In this document: piece after piece, positions 19,261 to 28,358 of the stretch
Position numbering within the stretch: position 1 is the stretch's first letter
Layout: every line of letters begins with the position of its first letter
Origin: Acidovorax sp. NCPPB 3576
Lineage (GTDB): Bacteria > Pseudomonadota > Gammaproteobacteria > Burkholderiales > Burkholderiaceae_C
Direction of reading: 5' to 3'
NCBI RefSeq assembly: GCF_028473605.1
Contig: NZ_CP097267.1
Location: forward strand, 996,501-1,060,500
Length of the DNA: 64,000 nt
Position numbers and translations under genes: made by a program
The notes under the pieces: model-generated
What the model was told of the DNA's origin: nothing
Databases searched by the model: none
What the model saw: the letters and a program-made list of their open reading frames with translations, nothing else

Positions 19261-19935
19261 ATGGCAACGAAAAAAGCGTCCTCCATTGATTTTGTGGCCC
19301 TGCAATCCGGTTTGCAGCGGCAATTTCGTAATCTTGATCCCAAAGATCCTTCACTGTGGCCCGCGCTGCCGAGGGCTTTGCTTTGCATCGCCATTGCAGC
19401 GGGGATTGCCACCTTCCTTTGGTTCTTCAAGCTGAATGAGTACGAAGCGGAACTTGAAACCGAGCGGGCCAAGGAACTCACTCTGCGCGCCGATTATGAA
19501 AAGAAGCTGGTAAAGGCCGTGAGCCTGGAGGCGCTTAAAAAGCAGCGCGAGCAGGTGCAGCAATATGTGATTCAGTTGGAAAAACAGTTGCCAAGCAAAG
19601 CGGAAATGGCGGCCCTGTTATCTGACATCAATCAGGCCGGTTTGGGGCGCAGCTTGCAGTTTGAATCGTTCAAGCCGGGGCAAATCGTGGTGCGTGATTA
19701 TTATGCGGAGTTGCCAATCGCCATTAGGGTGACAGGTAAGTACCATGATATTGGAGCGTTTGCTTCCGATATTGCCAATCTTTCCCGCATCGTGACGCTC
19801 AACAACCTATCCATCGCTCCTGCGGGCAAGGATGCGGGCAGCCTCACGATGGAGGCCACTGCCCGGACTTTCCGCTATCTCGACCCCGAGGAAATTCAGG
19901 CGCAACGCCAGGCGGCTGCGGGAGTCAAGAAATGA
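19261..19935 (+). CDS. pilO: Type IV pilus assembly protein PilO
   Basis: PilO is the partner of PilN in the inner-membrane alignment complex. The ATG at 19261 follows the pilN stop by 2 bases and gives 224 residues; the longer frame runs back through pilN. It has one membrane segment (about 41-60), a coiled coil (about 65-120) and a periplasmic domain (YYAELPIAIRVTGKYHDIGAF). Its last codons overlap the start of pilP. Confidence 0.95.
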   Translation: MATKKASSIDFVALQSGLQRQFRNLDPKDPSLWPALPRALLCIAIAAGIATFLWFFKLNEYEAELETERAKELTLRADYEKKLVKAVSLEALKKQREQVQQYVIQLEKQLPSKAEMAALLSDINQAGLGRSLQFESFKPGQIVVRDYYAELPIAIRVTGKYHDIGAFASDIANLSRIVTLNNLSIAPAGKDAGSLTMEATARTFRYLDPEEIQAQRQAAAGVKK

Positions 19936-20471
19936 GAATCTGGCAGATCGCTTTCTTGGCTCTGTGCAGCGTGTTGGCAGGGTGCGGCTCTTCGGGTGAG
20001 GAGGAGCTTCGCCAATGGATGACGGATTTGCGTGCCAATACCAAGCCGCGCATTACCCCGCTCACAGAGCCCAAACAATTTCAGCCGCAAAACTACAAGG
20101 CGGATGGAGCGACAGATCCCTTCAATTCCGTGAAGTTGACGCAGGCTCTCCGGCGCGACTCGACCCAGCTGGCGGCGAATGCCACTTTGATCGCGCCAGA
20201 GATGTCTCGCCGAAAAGAGCCCTTGGAAGCCTACCCCTTGGACACCATGGCCATGGTCGGGAGCCTGAACAAGACGGGGACTCTGACTGCGCTGCTCAAG
20301 GTGGATAACTTGTTGTACCAAGTGAAGGTGGGTAATTATCTTGGCCAAAATTATGGAAGGATTACCCAAATCACTGAAACAGCCATTCAGCTGCGGGAAA
20401 TCGTTCAGGACGCAACGGGTGACTGGATAGAGCGCCAGACCACGCTTGATCTCCAAGAGGTGAAGAAATGA
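19932..20471 (+). CDS. pilP: Type IV pilus lipoprotein PilP
   Basis: PilP links the PilNO complex to the PilQ secretin. The 179-residue precursor has a lipoprotein signal with lipobox SVLAGC. It then has a disordered linker with the PilNO-binding region, and a C-terminal beta-sandwich that includes GSLNKTGTLTALLKVDNLLYQVKVGNYLGQ-like blocks. It overlaps both pilO (ATGA) and pilQ (ATGA). Confidence 0.95.
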   Translation: MRIWQIAFLALCSVLAGCGSSGEEELRQWMTDLRANTKPRITPLTEPKQFQPQNYKADGATDPFNSVKLTQALRRDSTQLAANATLIAPEMSRRKEPLEAYPLDTMAMVGSLNKTGTLTALLKVDNLLYQVKVGNYLGQNYGRITQITETAIQLREIVQDATGDWIERQTTLDLQEVKK

Positions 20472-22609
20472 CTCAGAAAAACAGTTTTGGTGCACGCTAT
20501 CGGGCGTTGTTGTTGGTTGCTGTCGCATCGCTAAGCAGCACTTGGGCTTATGCCCAGACGGCCATCGAGGGTGTCCAAGGGGTTATGCAGGGTGGGACCG
20601 AATTGGTGCGCATCGATTTGTCGCAACCACTTGCCGCCCTGCCGACGGGTTTTGCGATTCAGGCCCCTGCCAGAATCGCGCTGGACTTTCCCGCGACGAC
20701 CAATGCCACCGGCAAGACCTTGGTGGAGGTCAATCAGGGCAACCTGAAGTCAGTGAACATCGTCCAGGCAGGTGACCGTTCGCGTGTTGTGCTGAACCTC
20801 AAACAGCCAACGTCCTATCGTGCCGAAATCCAGGGCAAGTCCTTGATGGTGGCATTGGAGCCCGTCTCCAACACGGCGGCTGCGCAGCCTTCCCCGGTGG
20901 CCGTTTTCGCGGAAGACCGCAACAGCGATGTCCTGCCCCTGCGTGACCTCGACTTCCGCCGCGGCAGTGATGGAGCGGGTCGTGTCATCGTAGGCCTGGC
21001 CAACAATCAAGTCGGCGTGGACCTGCGCCAGCAAGGCAAGGGCCTGGTGGTCGAATTCCTGAAGTCGTCGCTGCCGGAGGGCCTGCGCCGCCGTCTGGAT
21101 GTGACGGACTTCGGCACCCCGGTGCAGATCGTCACGACATCGCAGCAGGGCGAGCGCGTTCGGATGACCATCGATCCCATCGGCGAGTGGGAGCACAGTG
21201 CTTATCAAAGCGACAACCAGTTCGTGGTGGAAATCCGCCAGAAAAAGGTGGACCTGAGCAAGTTGACGCAAGGTCCTGGATTCAGCGGAGAAAAACTCTC
21301 GCTCAACTTCCAGAACATCGAAGTGCGTTCGCTGCTGCAAGTGATTGCGGACTTCACGAACTTCAACATCGTGACTTCCGATACCGTCACGGGTGCACTG
21401 ACCCTGCGATTGAAGGACGTGCCCTGGGATCAGGCCTTGCAAATCATCATGGATGCCAAGGGCCTTGGCATGCGCAAGTCGGGCACGGTCCTCTGGATCG
21501 CGCCCAAGGACGAAATCGACGCTCGCACCAAGAAGGATTACGAGGCCGCGCTTGCGATTCAGAAACTCGAGCCGCTGCGCACGCAAGCCTTCCAATTGAA
21601 CTACGCCAAAGCGGCCGACATGGTGACCCAACTGGCGACCAGCACGAGCAGCGGCGGTACGAGTGGCACATCCACGCGCTTTCTGTCCGAGCGGGGCAGT
21701 GCGATCTCCGAGCCTCGAACCAACCAGCTGTTCGTGACGGACACGCCGAGCAAGTTGGAAGAAGTGCGGCAACTGCTGTCGACGCTGGATGTGGCGGTGC
21801 GCCAGGTCATGATCGAAGCGCGGATTGTCGAAGCACGCGACACCTTCGGCCGGTCACTCGGCGTCAAGCTCGGTGCGTCTGACCTGAGGGCCAGCCGCGG
21901 CGGCGACGGCGGCTACGGCATCGGTGGCAACAACCGTGTCGCCTTCGGCACGAGCTATAGCAATGCCGTGTCGACCAGCGGCGCCAGTTCCACCGCCACC
22001 GATCCTGGGGGCACGTTCGTCAATCTGCCAGCGCAGTTGTCCACGACGAGTGCGGTGGGCTCGTTTGCCTTGTCCATCTTCAATTCGGCGGCCAACCGTT
22101 TCCTGACGCTCGAGCTTTCGGCGATGGAGGCAGACGGCCAAGGCAAGATCGTGTCCAGCCCGCGTTTGATCACGGCGGACCAGACGAAGGCCTTGATCGA
22201 GCAGGGCACGGAGTACCCTTACTCCGTCACGGCCCCCAACGGCGCCACCACCATTGCCTTCAAGAAGGCGGTGCTGAAGCTGGAGGTGACGCCGCAGATC
22301 ACCCCGGAAGGCAACATCATTCTGGACCTGGATGTGAACAAGGACAGCCGTGGCGAGAGCACGACCCAGGGCGTGGCCATCGACACCAAGCACATCAAGA
22401 CCCAGGTGTTGATCGAAAATGGCGGGACTGTGGTGATCGGGGGTATCTTCGAGATGGAAGAAACCAACCAGGAAAATAAAATCCCCGTGCTGGGTGATGT
22501 GCCGGTGGTGGGCAACCTCTTCAAGAGCCGGACCAAAGAATCCACGAAGCGTGAAATGCTGGTATTCATCACACCCAAGGTCATTTCCGATCGCGGACCA
22601 GTTCGTTAA
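20468..22609 (+). CDS. pilQ: Type IV pilus secretin PilQ
   Basis: PilQ forms the outer-membrane channel through which the pilus passes. The 713-residue protein has a signal peptide (cleaved near AYAQT), two AMIN domains that bind peptidoglycan (about 30-260), the STN/N0 and N1 domains (about 265-420), and the secretin barrel domain. The barrel ends in VPVVGNLFKSR and EMLVFITPKVI. A Gly/Ser-rich insert around residues 475-520 lies in the first part of the secretin domain. The ATG overlaps the pilP stop. An Ig-repeat lipoprotein gene follows after 13 bases. Confidence 0.96.
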   Translation: MTQKNSFGARYRALLLVAVASLSSTWAYAQTAIEGVQGVMQGGTELVRIDLSQPLAALPTGFAIQAPARIALDFPATTNATGKTLVEVNQGNLKSVNIVQAGDRSRVVLNLKQPTSYRAEIQGKSLMVALEPVSNTAAAQPSPVAVFAEDRNSDVLPLRDLDFRRGSDGAGRVIVGLANNQVGVDLRQQGKGLVVEFLKSSLPEGLRRRLDVTDFGTPVQIVTTSQQGERVRMTIDPIGEWEHSAYQSDNQFVVEIRQKKVDLSKLTQGPGFSGEKLSLNFQNIEVRSLLQVIADFTNFNIVTSDTVTGALTLRLKDVPWDQALQIIMDAKGLGMRKSGTVLWIAPKDEIDARTKKDYEAALAIQKLEPLRTQAFQLNYAKAADMVTQLATSTSSGGTSGTSTRFLSERGSAISEPRTNQLFVTDTPSKLEEVRQLLSTLDVAVRQVMIEARIVEARDTFGRSLGVKLGASDLRASRGGDGGYGIGGNNRVAFGTSYSNAVSTSGASSTATDPGGTFVNLPAQLSTTSAVGSFALSIFNSAANRFLTLELSAMEADGQGKIVSSPRLITADQTKALIEQGTEYPYSVTAPNGATTIAFKKAVLKLEVTPQITPEGNIILDLDVNKDSRGESTTQGVAIDTKHIKTQVLIENGGTVVIGGIFEMEETNQENKIPVLGDVPVVGNLFKSRTKESTKREMLVFITPKVISDRGPVR

Positions 22610-22622
22610 CTATAGGTAAATA

Positions 22623-24458
22623 ATGAAGTCATTCATCAAAATCATTGCCCTATCGCTGGCTGCCACTCTGGTCGCTTGCGGTGGCGGCGGGGGGAGCGCT
22701 GGCACCACGCCCGGAGGAACGACTCCGGTCAGTACGGCAGCCTCTGTGGAAATCTTGACGTCTGCCACGGGTCTGGCGTCGGCCGACAAGACCGGCCTGA
22801 CGTTGACCGCCGTGGTGAAGGATGCCGCCAACAATGCGCTGTCCGCACAGACGGTGTCTTTCACGGCATCCAGCGGCACGCTGGCGAGCGTCGTGAGCAC
22901 CACGGCTGCAGACGGCAAGGCAACGGCGGTGTTGACCGCCGGCACGGACCGCTCCAACCGCGACATCGCCGTCACTGTGAAGTCGGGATCGATCACGAAA
23001 TCCATCACCATTCCGGTGACGGGTACCACGTTGACCGCATCGGGCTCGTCGTCGCTTCTGACCGGCGCCACGACCAACTTCGCGGTGAGCGTGAAGGACA
23101 GCGGCGGCGCGGCCATTGCCGCCAGCACGGTGGCCGTCACGTCGTCCCTGGGCAATGCCATCACGATGGCCAGCACTTCGACGGACGCCAATGGTGCCGT
23201 GACGTTCGCTTATGCGGCAACGCGCAGCGGCACGGACACTGTGACCATCCAGAGCGCCGGTGCGCAAACCCAGATTTCCATCAATGTCACCAGCGTGGAT
23301 TTCGCGTTCTCGGCGCCCACGGCCAATACCGAAGTCGAGGTCAACACGGCGCGGACGGTCTCCGTGCGCTATGCATCCGGCGGCGCCGGTGTGGCGGGCA
23401 AGGTCATCTCGTTCAGCACCACCCGCGGCTCGGTGTCTCCCAGCCAGGCGACGACCGATGCCAATGGCATTGCCTCGACCCAGGCTTCGGCCGCATCCGT
23501 GGGCGTGGCAACGATCAGCGCAGTGGTGGACAACGGCGCCGTAACCACGCTGCCGCTGAATTTCATCGCTTCGACGCCAGCTACGCTGGTGTTGCAGACG
23601 TCTTCCGCCGCTTTGCCGCCGAACGTGGCGGGCAGCTCTGCCAATCAGGTCCAGTTGCGCGCCACGGTGCGTGATGCCGCCGGCAACGCCGTCAAGGGCA
23701 AGACCGTTTTCTTCACGGCAGTGCAGGACCTGAGCGGTGGCAGCATCAAGACGGGCTCCGCCGTCACGGATGCCAATGGCTTGGCGACGGACGTGTTCAT
23801 CTCCGGTGCCACGTCTACGGCGGCCAACGGCGTGCAGATTCGTGCGACCGTTGCCAACACCAATGTGACGGCCACGTCCTCGCTCACGATCAGCAGCCAG
23901 GCGCTTTTCATCTCCATCGCTGCCAACAACACCATCGAGAAGCTGAACACGACGTATCGCAAGACGTTCTCGGTGCAAGTGAACGATGCCAATGGCGCGC
24001 CGGTCGCAAATCAGAACCTGACGCTTTCCTACTGGCCGCCTTACTATCGCAAGGGTAATTTGGTCTACAGCGATGCGGATAACCAGTGGATAGAAAATGC
24101 CGGTAGCATCATTTCCTGCCTGAATGAAGATGCCAACCGCAACGGCATTCTGGACGCGGGTGAAGATGTCAACGGCAATGGTCAACTCACCCCGGGTCTT
24201 CCAGGGGTGATCGCTCCGGCGTCGGTTACGACGGATGCCGCTGGTTCTGCCGAATTCACTTTGACCTATGGACAGCAATACGCGTTCTGGGTGAATTTCG
24301 AATTGGCCGCCAAAGCCATTGTGTCCGGTACGGAATCCAGTTCGTTCTTTGCTTTCCTGGCATCGGCGGCAGCATCTGACTTGACGGACAAGACGATTAC
24401 TCCAGCATCTCGTGTGAGCCCTTTCGGGACGGCAAGTACTTGCAGCACCCCCAACTGA
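22623..24458 (+). CDS. Ig-like (Big_1-type) repeat lipoprotein in the pil-aro operon
   Basis: This is a 611-residue surface-type lipoprotein. The signal peptide ends in the lipobox TLVAC, followed by a poly-Gly/Thr linker. Five or so Ig-like repeats of about 90-100 residues follow. The Big_1 hallmark is visible as VSFTASSGTL...TDANG and ISFSTTRGSVSPSQ...DANGIAS. Near residue 500 a calcium-loop-like stretch (DANRNGILDAGEDVNGNG) resembles dockerin or thrombospondin-3 loops. It starts 13 bases after pilQ, and its stop overlaps the aroK start by 19 bases, so it is part of this operon. Its role is unknown; a link to pilus or surface adhesion is inferred from context. Confidence 0.85.
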   Translation: MKSFIKIIALSLAATLVACGGGGGSAGTTPGGTTPVSTAASVEILTSATGLASADKTGLTLTAVVKDAANNALSAQTVSFTASSGTLASVVSTTAADGKATAVLTAGTDRSNRDIAVTVKSGSITKSITIPVTGTTLTASGSSSLLTGATTNFAVSVKDSGGAAIAASTVAVTSSLGNAITMASTSTDANGAVTFAYAATRSGTDTVTIQSAGAQTQISINVTSVDFAFSAPTANTEVEVNTARTVSVRYASGGAGVAGKVISFSTTRGSVSPSQATTDANGIASTQASAASVGVATISAVVDNGAVTTLPLNFIASTPATLVLQTSSAALPPNVAGSSANQVQLRATVRDAAGNAVKGKTVFFTAVQDLSGGSIKTGSAVTDANGLATDVFISGATSTAANGVQIRATVANTNVTATSSLTISSQALFISIAANNTIEKLNTTYRKTFSVQVNDANGAPVANQNLTLSYWPPYYRKGNLVYSDADNQWIENAGSIISCLNEDANRNGILDAGEDVNGNGQLTPGLPGVIAPASVTTDAAGSAEFTLTYGQQYAFWVNFELAAKAIVSGTESSSFFAFLASAAASDLTDKTITPASRVSPFGTASTCSTPN

Positions 24459-24985
24459 GTCTCCACCTCATCGGCCTTCCAGGCTCCGGGAAATCCACCG
24501 TCGGGCGTCAACTCGCCCGGCGGCTGGGGATTCCCTTCATCGATTCGGACCACGTGATCGAGCAGCGCATCGGCTGCTCGATCCGTGGTTTTTTCGATCG
24601 TGAGGGGGAAGCCGCCTTTCGCGATATCGAAGAGCAGGTGATCGACGAGCTGACCGCCGGCCGAGGCGCGGGCCCGGCGCATGTGCTGGCTACCGGGGGC
24701 GGCGCCGTGCTGCGTGCGTCCAACCGCGACCGCCTCAGGGCGCACGGCAAGGTGGTCTATCTCGACGCGTCGCCCGAAGACATCGTTCGCCACGTGCGGC
24801 ACGACACGTCCCGCCCCCTGCTGCAGGGAGCGGACCCGCTGGGCCGGTTGAAAGACCTGCACCAGCAACGGGATGCGCTCTACCGGGCCACGGCCCACTA
24901 CGTGGTGTCCACGGGGCGGGGCAAGACCGTCGCGGCTTTGGTGAATCACATCGCCATGCAGCTGGAGCTGGCCTCCGTCGGCTGA
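24440..24985 (+). CDS. aroK: Shikimate kinase
   Basis: AroK phosphorylates shikimate on the chorismate pathway. The 181-residue protein has the P-loop GLPGSGKST near 12-20, the DSD shikimate/Mg site (FIDSD) and GGGAVLR. The only usable start is a TTG at 24440, which overlaps the end of the Ig lipoprotein gene, so the kinase depends on translation of that gene or on a weak own site. The pilQ-aroK-aroB order is widely conserved; here it is interrupted by the lipoprotein. Confidence 0.93.
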   Translation: MQHPQLSLHLIGLPGSGKSTVGRQLARRLGIPFIDSDHVIEQRIGCSIRGFFDREGEAAFRDIEEQVIDELTAGRGAGPAHVLATGGGAVLRASNRDRLRAHGKVVYLDASPEDIVRHVRHDTSRPLLQGADPLGRLKDLHQQRDALYRATAHYVVSTGRGKTVAALVNHIAMQLELASVG

Positions 24986-25226
24986 CGGCGGCGCTGCTTC
25001 CGCGCTCGCACACTTTCGCACCGGTCACCGACGACACGGTGCATCCCCGCAGCAACGCTGCTATCCGTCCGCTGGCCTCTGGCAGCGCCGGTGCAGCGAG
25101 CCGCTTTTTCTTCTCCCATCTCTCTCCGAATGTCTGCATGCTGTGGCTGCACGGTACTGATCGGACCTGTGCCTGCAGAGATCCGTCCGCATGGGCTTGG
25201 CCCAGCGGCCCGCTAGACTCTCGACC

Positions 25227-26402
25227 ATGGATCACGACATGCCACTGGCCTCCCAGGCCCCCTTTTCCCGCGCCGCCCATCCATCCGACGGCGCGCTGCC
25301 GGGCGATCGCCCCGTCCAGGTGGACATCGCCCTGGGCGATCGCAGTTACCCCATCCTCATCGGCGAATCGTTGCTGGACGACCCGGCCACCTATCAGGCC
25401 TTGCCGGCCGCCGCGTCGGCCCTGATCGTCACCAATTCGACCGTGGCGCCGCTCTATGTGCAGCGGCTCGAGGCCGCGCTGGCAGCGCGCTACCCGCGGG
25501 TGCTGCAGGTCGTCCTGCCCGACGGCGAAGAGCACAAGACCTGGCAGACGCTCAACCTCGTCTTCGATGCACTGCTGGCCAACGGCTGCGACCGCAAGAC
25601 CGTGCTGTTCGCCCTGGGCGGCGGTGTGGTGGGCGACATGACCGGCTTCGCCGCGGCCAGCTACATGCGCGGGGTGCCGTTCGTGCAGGTGCCCACCACG
25701 CTGCTGGCGCAGGTCGATTCGTCGGTGGGCGGCAAGACCGCCATCAACCATCCGCTGGGCAAGAACATGATCGGCGCGTTCTACCAGCCGCAGCTGGTGG
25801 TGTGCGATCTGGCCACGCTCGATACCTTGCCTCCCCGCGAGCTGAGCGCGGGGCTGGCCGAAGTCCTCAAGTACGGGCCGATCGCCGACATGGCGTTCCT
25901 CGACTGGCTTGAGACCGCGATGGATGCCCTGCGCGCCGGCGACCATGCCGCGCTGGCCCACGCCGTGCGGCGCAGCTGCGAGATCAAGGCCTTCGTGGTG
26001 GGGCAGGACGAGCGCGAGGCCGGCCTGCGCGCCATTCTCAACTTCGGTCACACGTTCGGCCATGCCATCGAGGCGGGCATGGGCTACGGCGTCTGGCTGC
26101 ATGGCGAAGGCGTGGCGGCGGGCATGGTGATGGCGGCCGAGCTGTCGTGCCGGCTGGGGCTCGTGGACGCGGCCTTCGTGCAGCGACTGCGCCAGCTGAT
26201 CGAGCGTGCCGGGTTGCCCGTGCGCGGTCCCGTGATCGATGCGGCAGACAACGCGGGCCGCTATCTCGAACTGATGCGGGTGGACAAGAAATCCGAGGGG
26301 GGCGAGATCCGCTTCGTGGTGATCGACGGCCCCGGGCGTGCGGCGGTGCGCGCCGCGCCGGATGCGCTGGTGCGCGAAGTCATCGATGTCTGCTGTGCCT
26401 GA
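25227..26402 (+). CDS. aroB: 3-Dehydroquinate synthase
   Basis: AroB makes 3-dehydroquinate from DAHP, the second step of the shikimate pathway, using NAD and a divalent metal. The 391-residue form (ATG at 25227) has the NAD loop [13 protein letters not shown], the [17 protein letters not shown] block, and metal-binding HTFGHAIE. The first 30 residues before [14 protein letters not shown] exceed the usual family length, so a start at 25239 is also possible. It follows aroK after 241 bases in which I see no gene or clear signal. Its TGA stop directly precedes repeat copy d. Confidence 0.94.
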   Translation: MDHDMPLASQAPFSRAAHPSDGALPGDRPVQVDIALGDRSYPILIGESLLDDPATYQALPAAASALIVTNSTVAPLYVQRLEAALAARYPRVLQVVLPDGEEHKTWQTLNLVFDALLANGCDRKTVLFALGGGVVGDMTGFAAASYMRGVPFVQVPTTLLAQVDSSVGGKTAINHPLGKNMIGAFYQPQLVVCDLATLDTLPPRELSAGLAEVLKYGPIADMAFLDWLETAMDALRAGDHAALAHAVRRSCEIKAFVVGQDEREAGLRAILNFGHTFGHAIEAGMGYGVWLHGEGVAAGMVMAAELSCRLGLVDAAFVQRLRQLIERAGLPVRGPVIDAADNAGRYLELMRVDKKSEGGEIRFVVIDGPGRAAVRAAPDALVREVIDVCCA

Positions 26403-26403
26403 A

Positions 26404-26459
26404 TGCTATTGTTTGAATAGCACAAAAATGAAGCCAATCGAGCGGTGAAAGCCCTTTTG
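26404..26459 (+). repeat. Dispersed palindromic repeat, copy d
   Basis: The head TGCTATT...AATAGCA keeps the palindrome with a changed loop (GTTTG). The tail GAAAGCCCTTTTG aligns with the family end GAGCCCTTTTTG. It lies exactly between the aroB stop and the dgt ATG at 26460. Confidence 0.7.
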
Positions 26460-27629
26460 ATGCAGCCCCATGGATTGGCGCCGTACGCCTGCGACCCTGC
26501 CGAGACCCGGGGACGCCGCCATCCCCAGTCGGCGGCGCCCACGCGCTCGGAATACCAGCGCGACCGCGACCGCATCGTGCATTCCACCGCCTTTCGCCGG
26601 CTGGTCTACAAGACGCAGGTGTTTCTGAACCACGAAGGCGACCTGTTCCGCACGCGATTGACGCACTCGCTCGAAGTGGCGCAACTGGGCCGCTCGATCG
26701 CCCGCTCGCTGCGCATCAACGAAGACCTGGTGGAAGCCGTCTCGCTGGCGCACGACCTGGGCCATACCCCGTTCGGCCATGCCGGGCAGGACGCTTTGCA
26801 CGATTGCATGGCGGCGCACGGCGGCTTCGAGCACAACCTGCAGAGCCTGCGCGTGGTGGACGAGCTGGAAGAGTGCTATCCCGACTACAACGGCCTGAAC
26901 CTCACGTTCGAGACGCGGGAAGGCATCCTCAAGCACTGCTCGCGCGCCAACGCCGAGCGCATGGAGGCGCTGGAGCCCGGCGGCATCGGCCTGCGCTTCC
27001 TGGAGCGCGGGCAGCCCAGCCTGGAGGCGCAGCTGTGCAACCTGGCCGACGAGATCGCCTACAACGCGCACGACATCGACGACGGCGTGCGCTCCGGCCT
27101 CATCACGCTGGCGCAACTGAGCGAGGTGCCGCTGTTCGAGCGCTACCGCGCCGAGGCCGAGCGCGACCATCCCCACCTGGCGGCGCCGGCGGGCCAGCGG
27201 CGGCTCCTGAACGAGGCGATCCGGCGCATGCTCAGCGCGCAGGTGTACGACGTGATCGATGCGACGAACGCGGCCATCGCCCAGGCCGCGCCGGCACAGG
27301 TGGACGATGTGCGCCGCGCGCCGCCCCTGGTGGCGTTCAGCGCCGAGATGCGCGCGCAGTCGCAAGGGTTGAAGCGCTTTTTGTTCCAGAACCTGTACCG
27401 CCACCCGCAGGTGATGGAAACCACCGGGCGGGCCCAGCAGGTGGTGCGCGATCTGTTCGCGGCCTACACGGCCTCGCCCGAGGCGATGAAGCCGCGCTTC
27501 GCGGCGCGCGCCGCGGCTGGCGACGAGGTGCAGCGGATGCGCACGGTGGCGGACTTCATCGCCGGCATGACGGACCGCTTCGCGGTGCGCGAGCACGAGC
27601 GGCTCACGGGCCAGCGGCTGCTCGCCTGA
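26460..27629 (+). CDS. dgt: Deoxyguanosinetriphosphate triphosphohydrolase-like protein
   Basis: This HD-superfamily enzyme hydrolyses dNTPs to the nucleoside and triphosphate. The metal site is visible as RLTHSLEVAQ, AHDLGHTPFGHAG and EIAYNAHDIDDG. I chose the ATG at 26460 (389 residues, beginning MQPHGLAPYA). The alternative GTG at 26445 lies inside repeat copy d, so its five extra codons would be repeat sequence. The length fits the shorter dgt-like family rather than E. coli Dgt itself. It commonly follows aroB in Betaproteobacteria. Confidence 0.93.
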   Translation: MQPHGLAPYACDPAETRGRRHPQSAAPTRSEYQRDRDRIVHSTAFRRLVYKTQVFLNHEGDLFRTRLTHSLEVAQLGRSIARSLRINEDLVEAVSLAHDLGHTPFGHAGQDALHDCMAAHGGFEHNLQSLRVVDELEECYPDYNGLNLTFETREGILKHCSRANAERMEALEPGGIGLRFLERGQPSLEAQLCNLADEIAYNAHDIDDGVRSGLITLAQLSEVPLFERYRAEAERDHPHLAAPAGQRRLLNEAIRRMLSAQVYDVIDATNAAIAQAAPAQVDDVRRAPPLVAFSAEMRAQSQGLKRFLFQNLYRHPQVMETTGRAQQVVRDLFAAYTASPEAMKPRFAARAAAGDEVQRMRTVADFIAGMTDRFAVREHERLTGQRLLA

Positions 27630-27650
27630 GCGCTCCGGCCGTGCAGGCCG

Positions 27651-27676
27651 CCCTTGCCGCCGTGTGGCGGCAAGGG
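27651..27676 (+). terminator. Hairpin after dgt, possible terminator
   Basis: CCCTTGCCGCC and GGCGGCAAGGG form a perfect 11-base stem around GTGT. No T-run follows, so it may instead be a Rho-related or mRNA-stabilising structure. Confidence 0.4.
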
Positions 27677-27737
27677 CCCGCAGCCAGGCCCTTTTGCGGC
27701 CGGCCGATAAAATGGGCGCCCCCCGAAGAAAGCCCCC

Positions 27738-28358
27738 ATGACCGAATTGCCCGCCTCCCCCCCGCACGCCTTTGCGCACGACACCGTGAAAGAGGACATG
27801 GTGCGCTGGCTGGAGCGCGCGGTGATCGGCCTGAACCTGTGCCCGTTCGCCAAGGCGGTGCATGTGAAGGCGCAGATCCATTACGTCGTGAGCGAGGCGA
27901 CCGATGGCCGGGGCCTGCTGGAAGACCTGCAGCGCGAACTGGAATCGCTGGCCGAAATCTCCGCCGATCGCCGTGACACCACCTTGCTCATGGCGCCGGG
28001 CTGCATGGAGGATTTTCTGGACTTCAACGACTTCCTCGCGCTGGCCGACGATCTGGTCGAGGCCATGGACCTGGGCGGCATCCTGCAGGTGGCCTCGTTC
28101 CACCCGCAGTTCCAGTTCGACGGCACCGACGTGGACGACGTCACCAACAGCACCAACCGCGCGCCGTATCCCACGCTGCACCTGCTGCGCGAGGAGAGCA
28201 TCGACCGTGCGGTGGAGGCCTTCCCCGAGGCCGAGGCGATCTTCGAGCGCAACATCGAAGTGCTGGAAGCACTGGGCGCCGAAGGCTGGAAGGCACTGGA
28301 CGTCGGCCCGCGCTGCCCGATGGCGGGACACTCCACAGGTGCGGGAGAACGCGCATGA
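27738..28358 (+). CDS. DUF1415 family protein
   Basis: This 206-residue protein matches the DUF1415 family, for which no function is established. The family pattern WLERAVIGLNLCPFAKAVH lies near the N-terminus, with conserved FHPQFQFDG and NRAPYPTLHLLREESIDRA further on. It has no signal peptide. Its stop overlaps the start of the following methyltransferase (ATGA), so the two are probably co-expressed. In this family the cysteine in NLCPFAK is conserved and may be functional. Confidence 0.88.
   Translation: MTELPASPPHAFAHDTVKEDMVRWLERAVIGLNLCPFAKAVHVKAQIHYVVSEATDGRGLLEDLQRELESLAEISADRRDTTLLMAPGCMEDFLDFNDFLALADDLVEAMDLGGILQVASFHPQFQFDGTDVDDVTNSTNRAPYPTLHLLREESIDRAVEAFPEAEAIFERNIEVLEALGAEGWKALDVGPRCPMAGHSTGAGERA

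Noticed and set aside
22740..24000. Tandem repeats as a possible CRISPR or VNTR
   Set aside because: The repetition is at protein level only (Ig-like domains); there are no short identical direct repeats with spacers.
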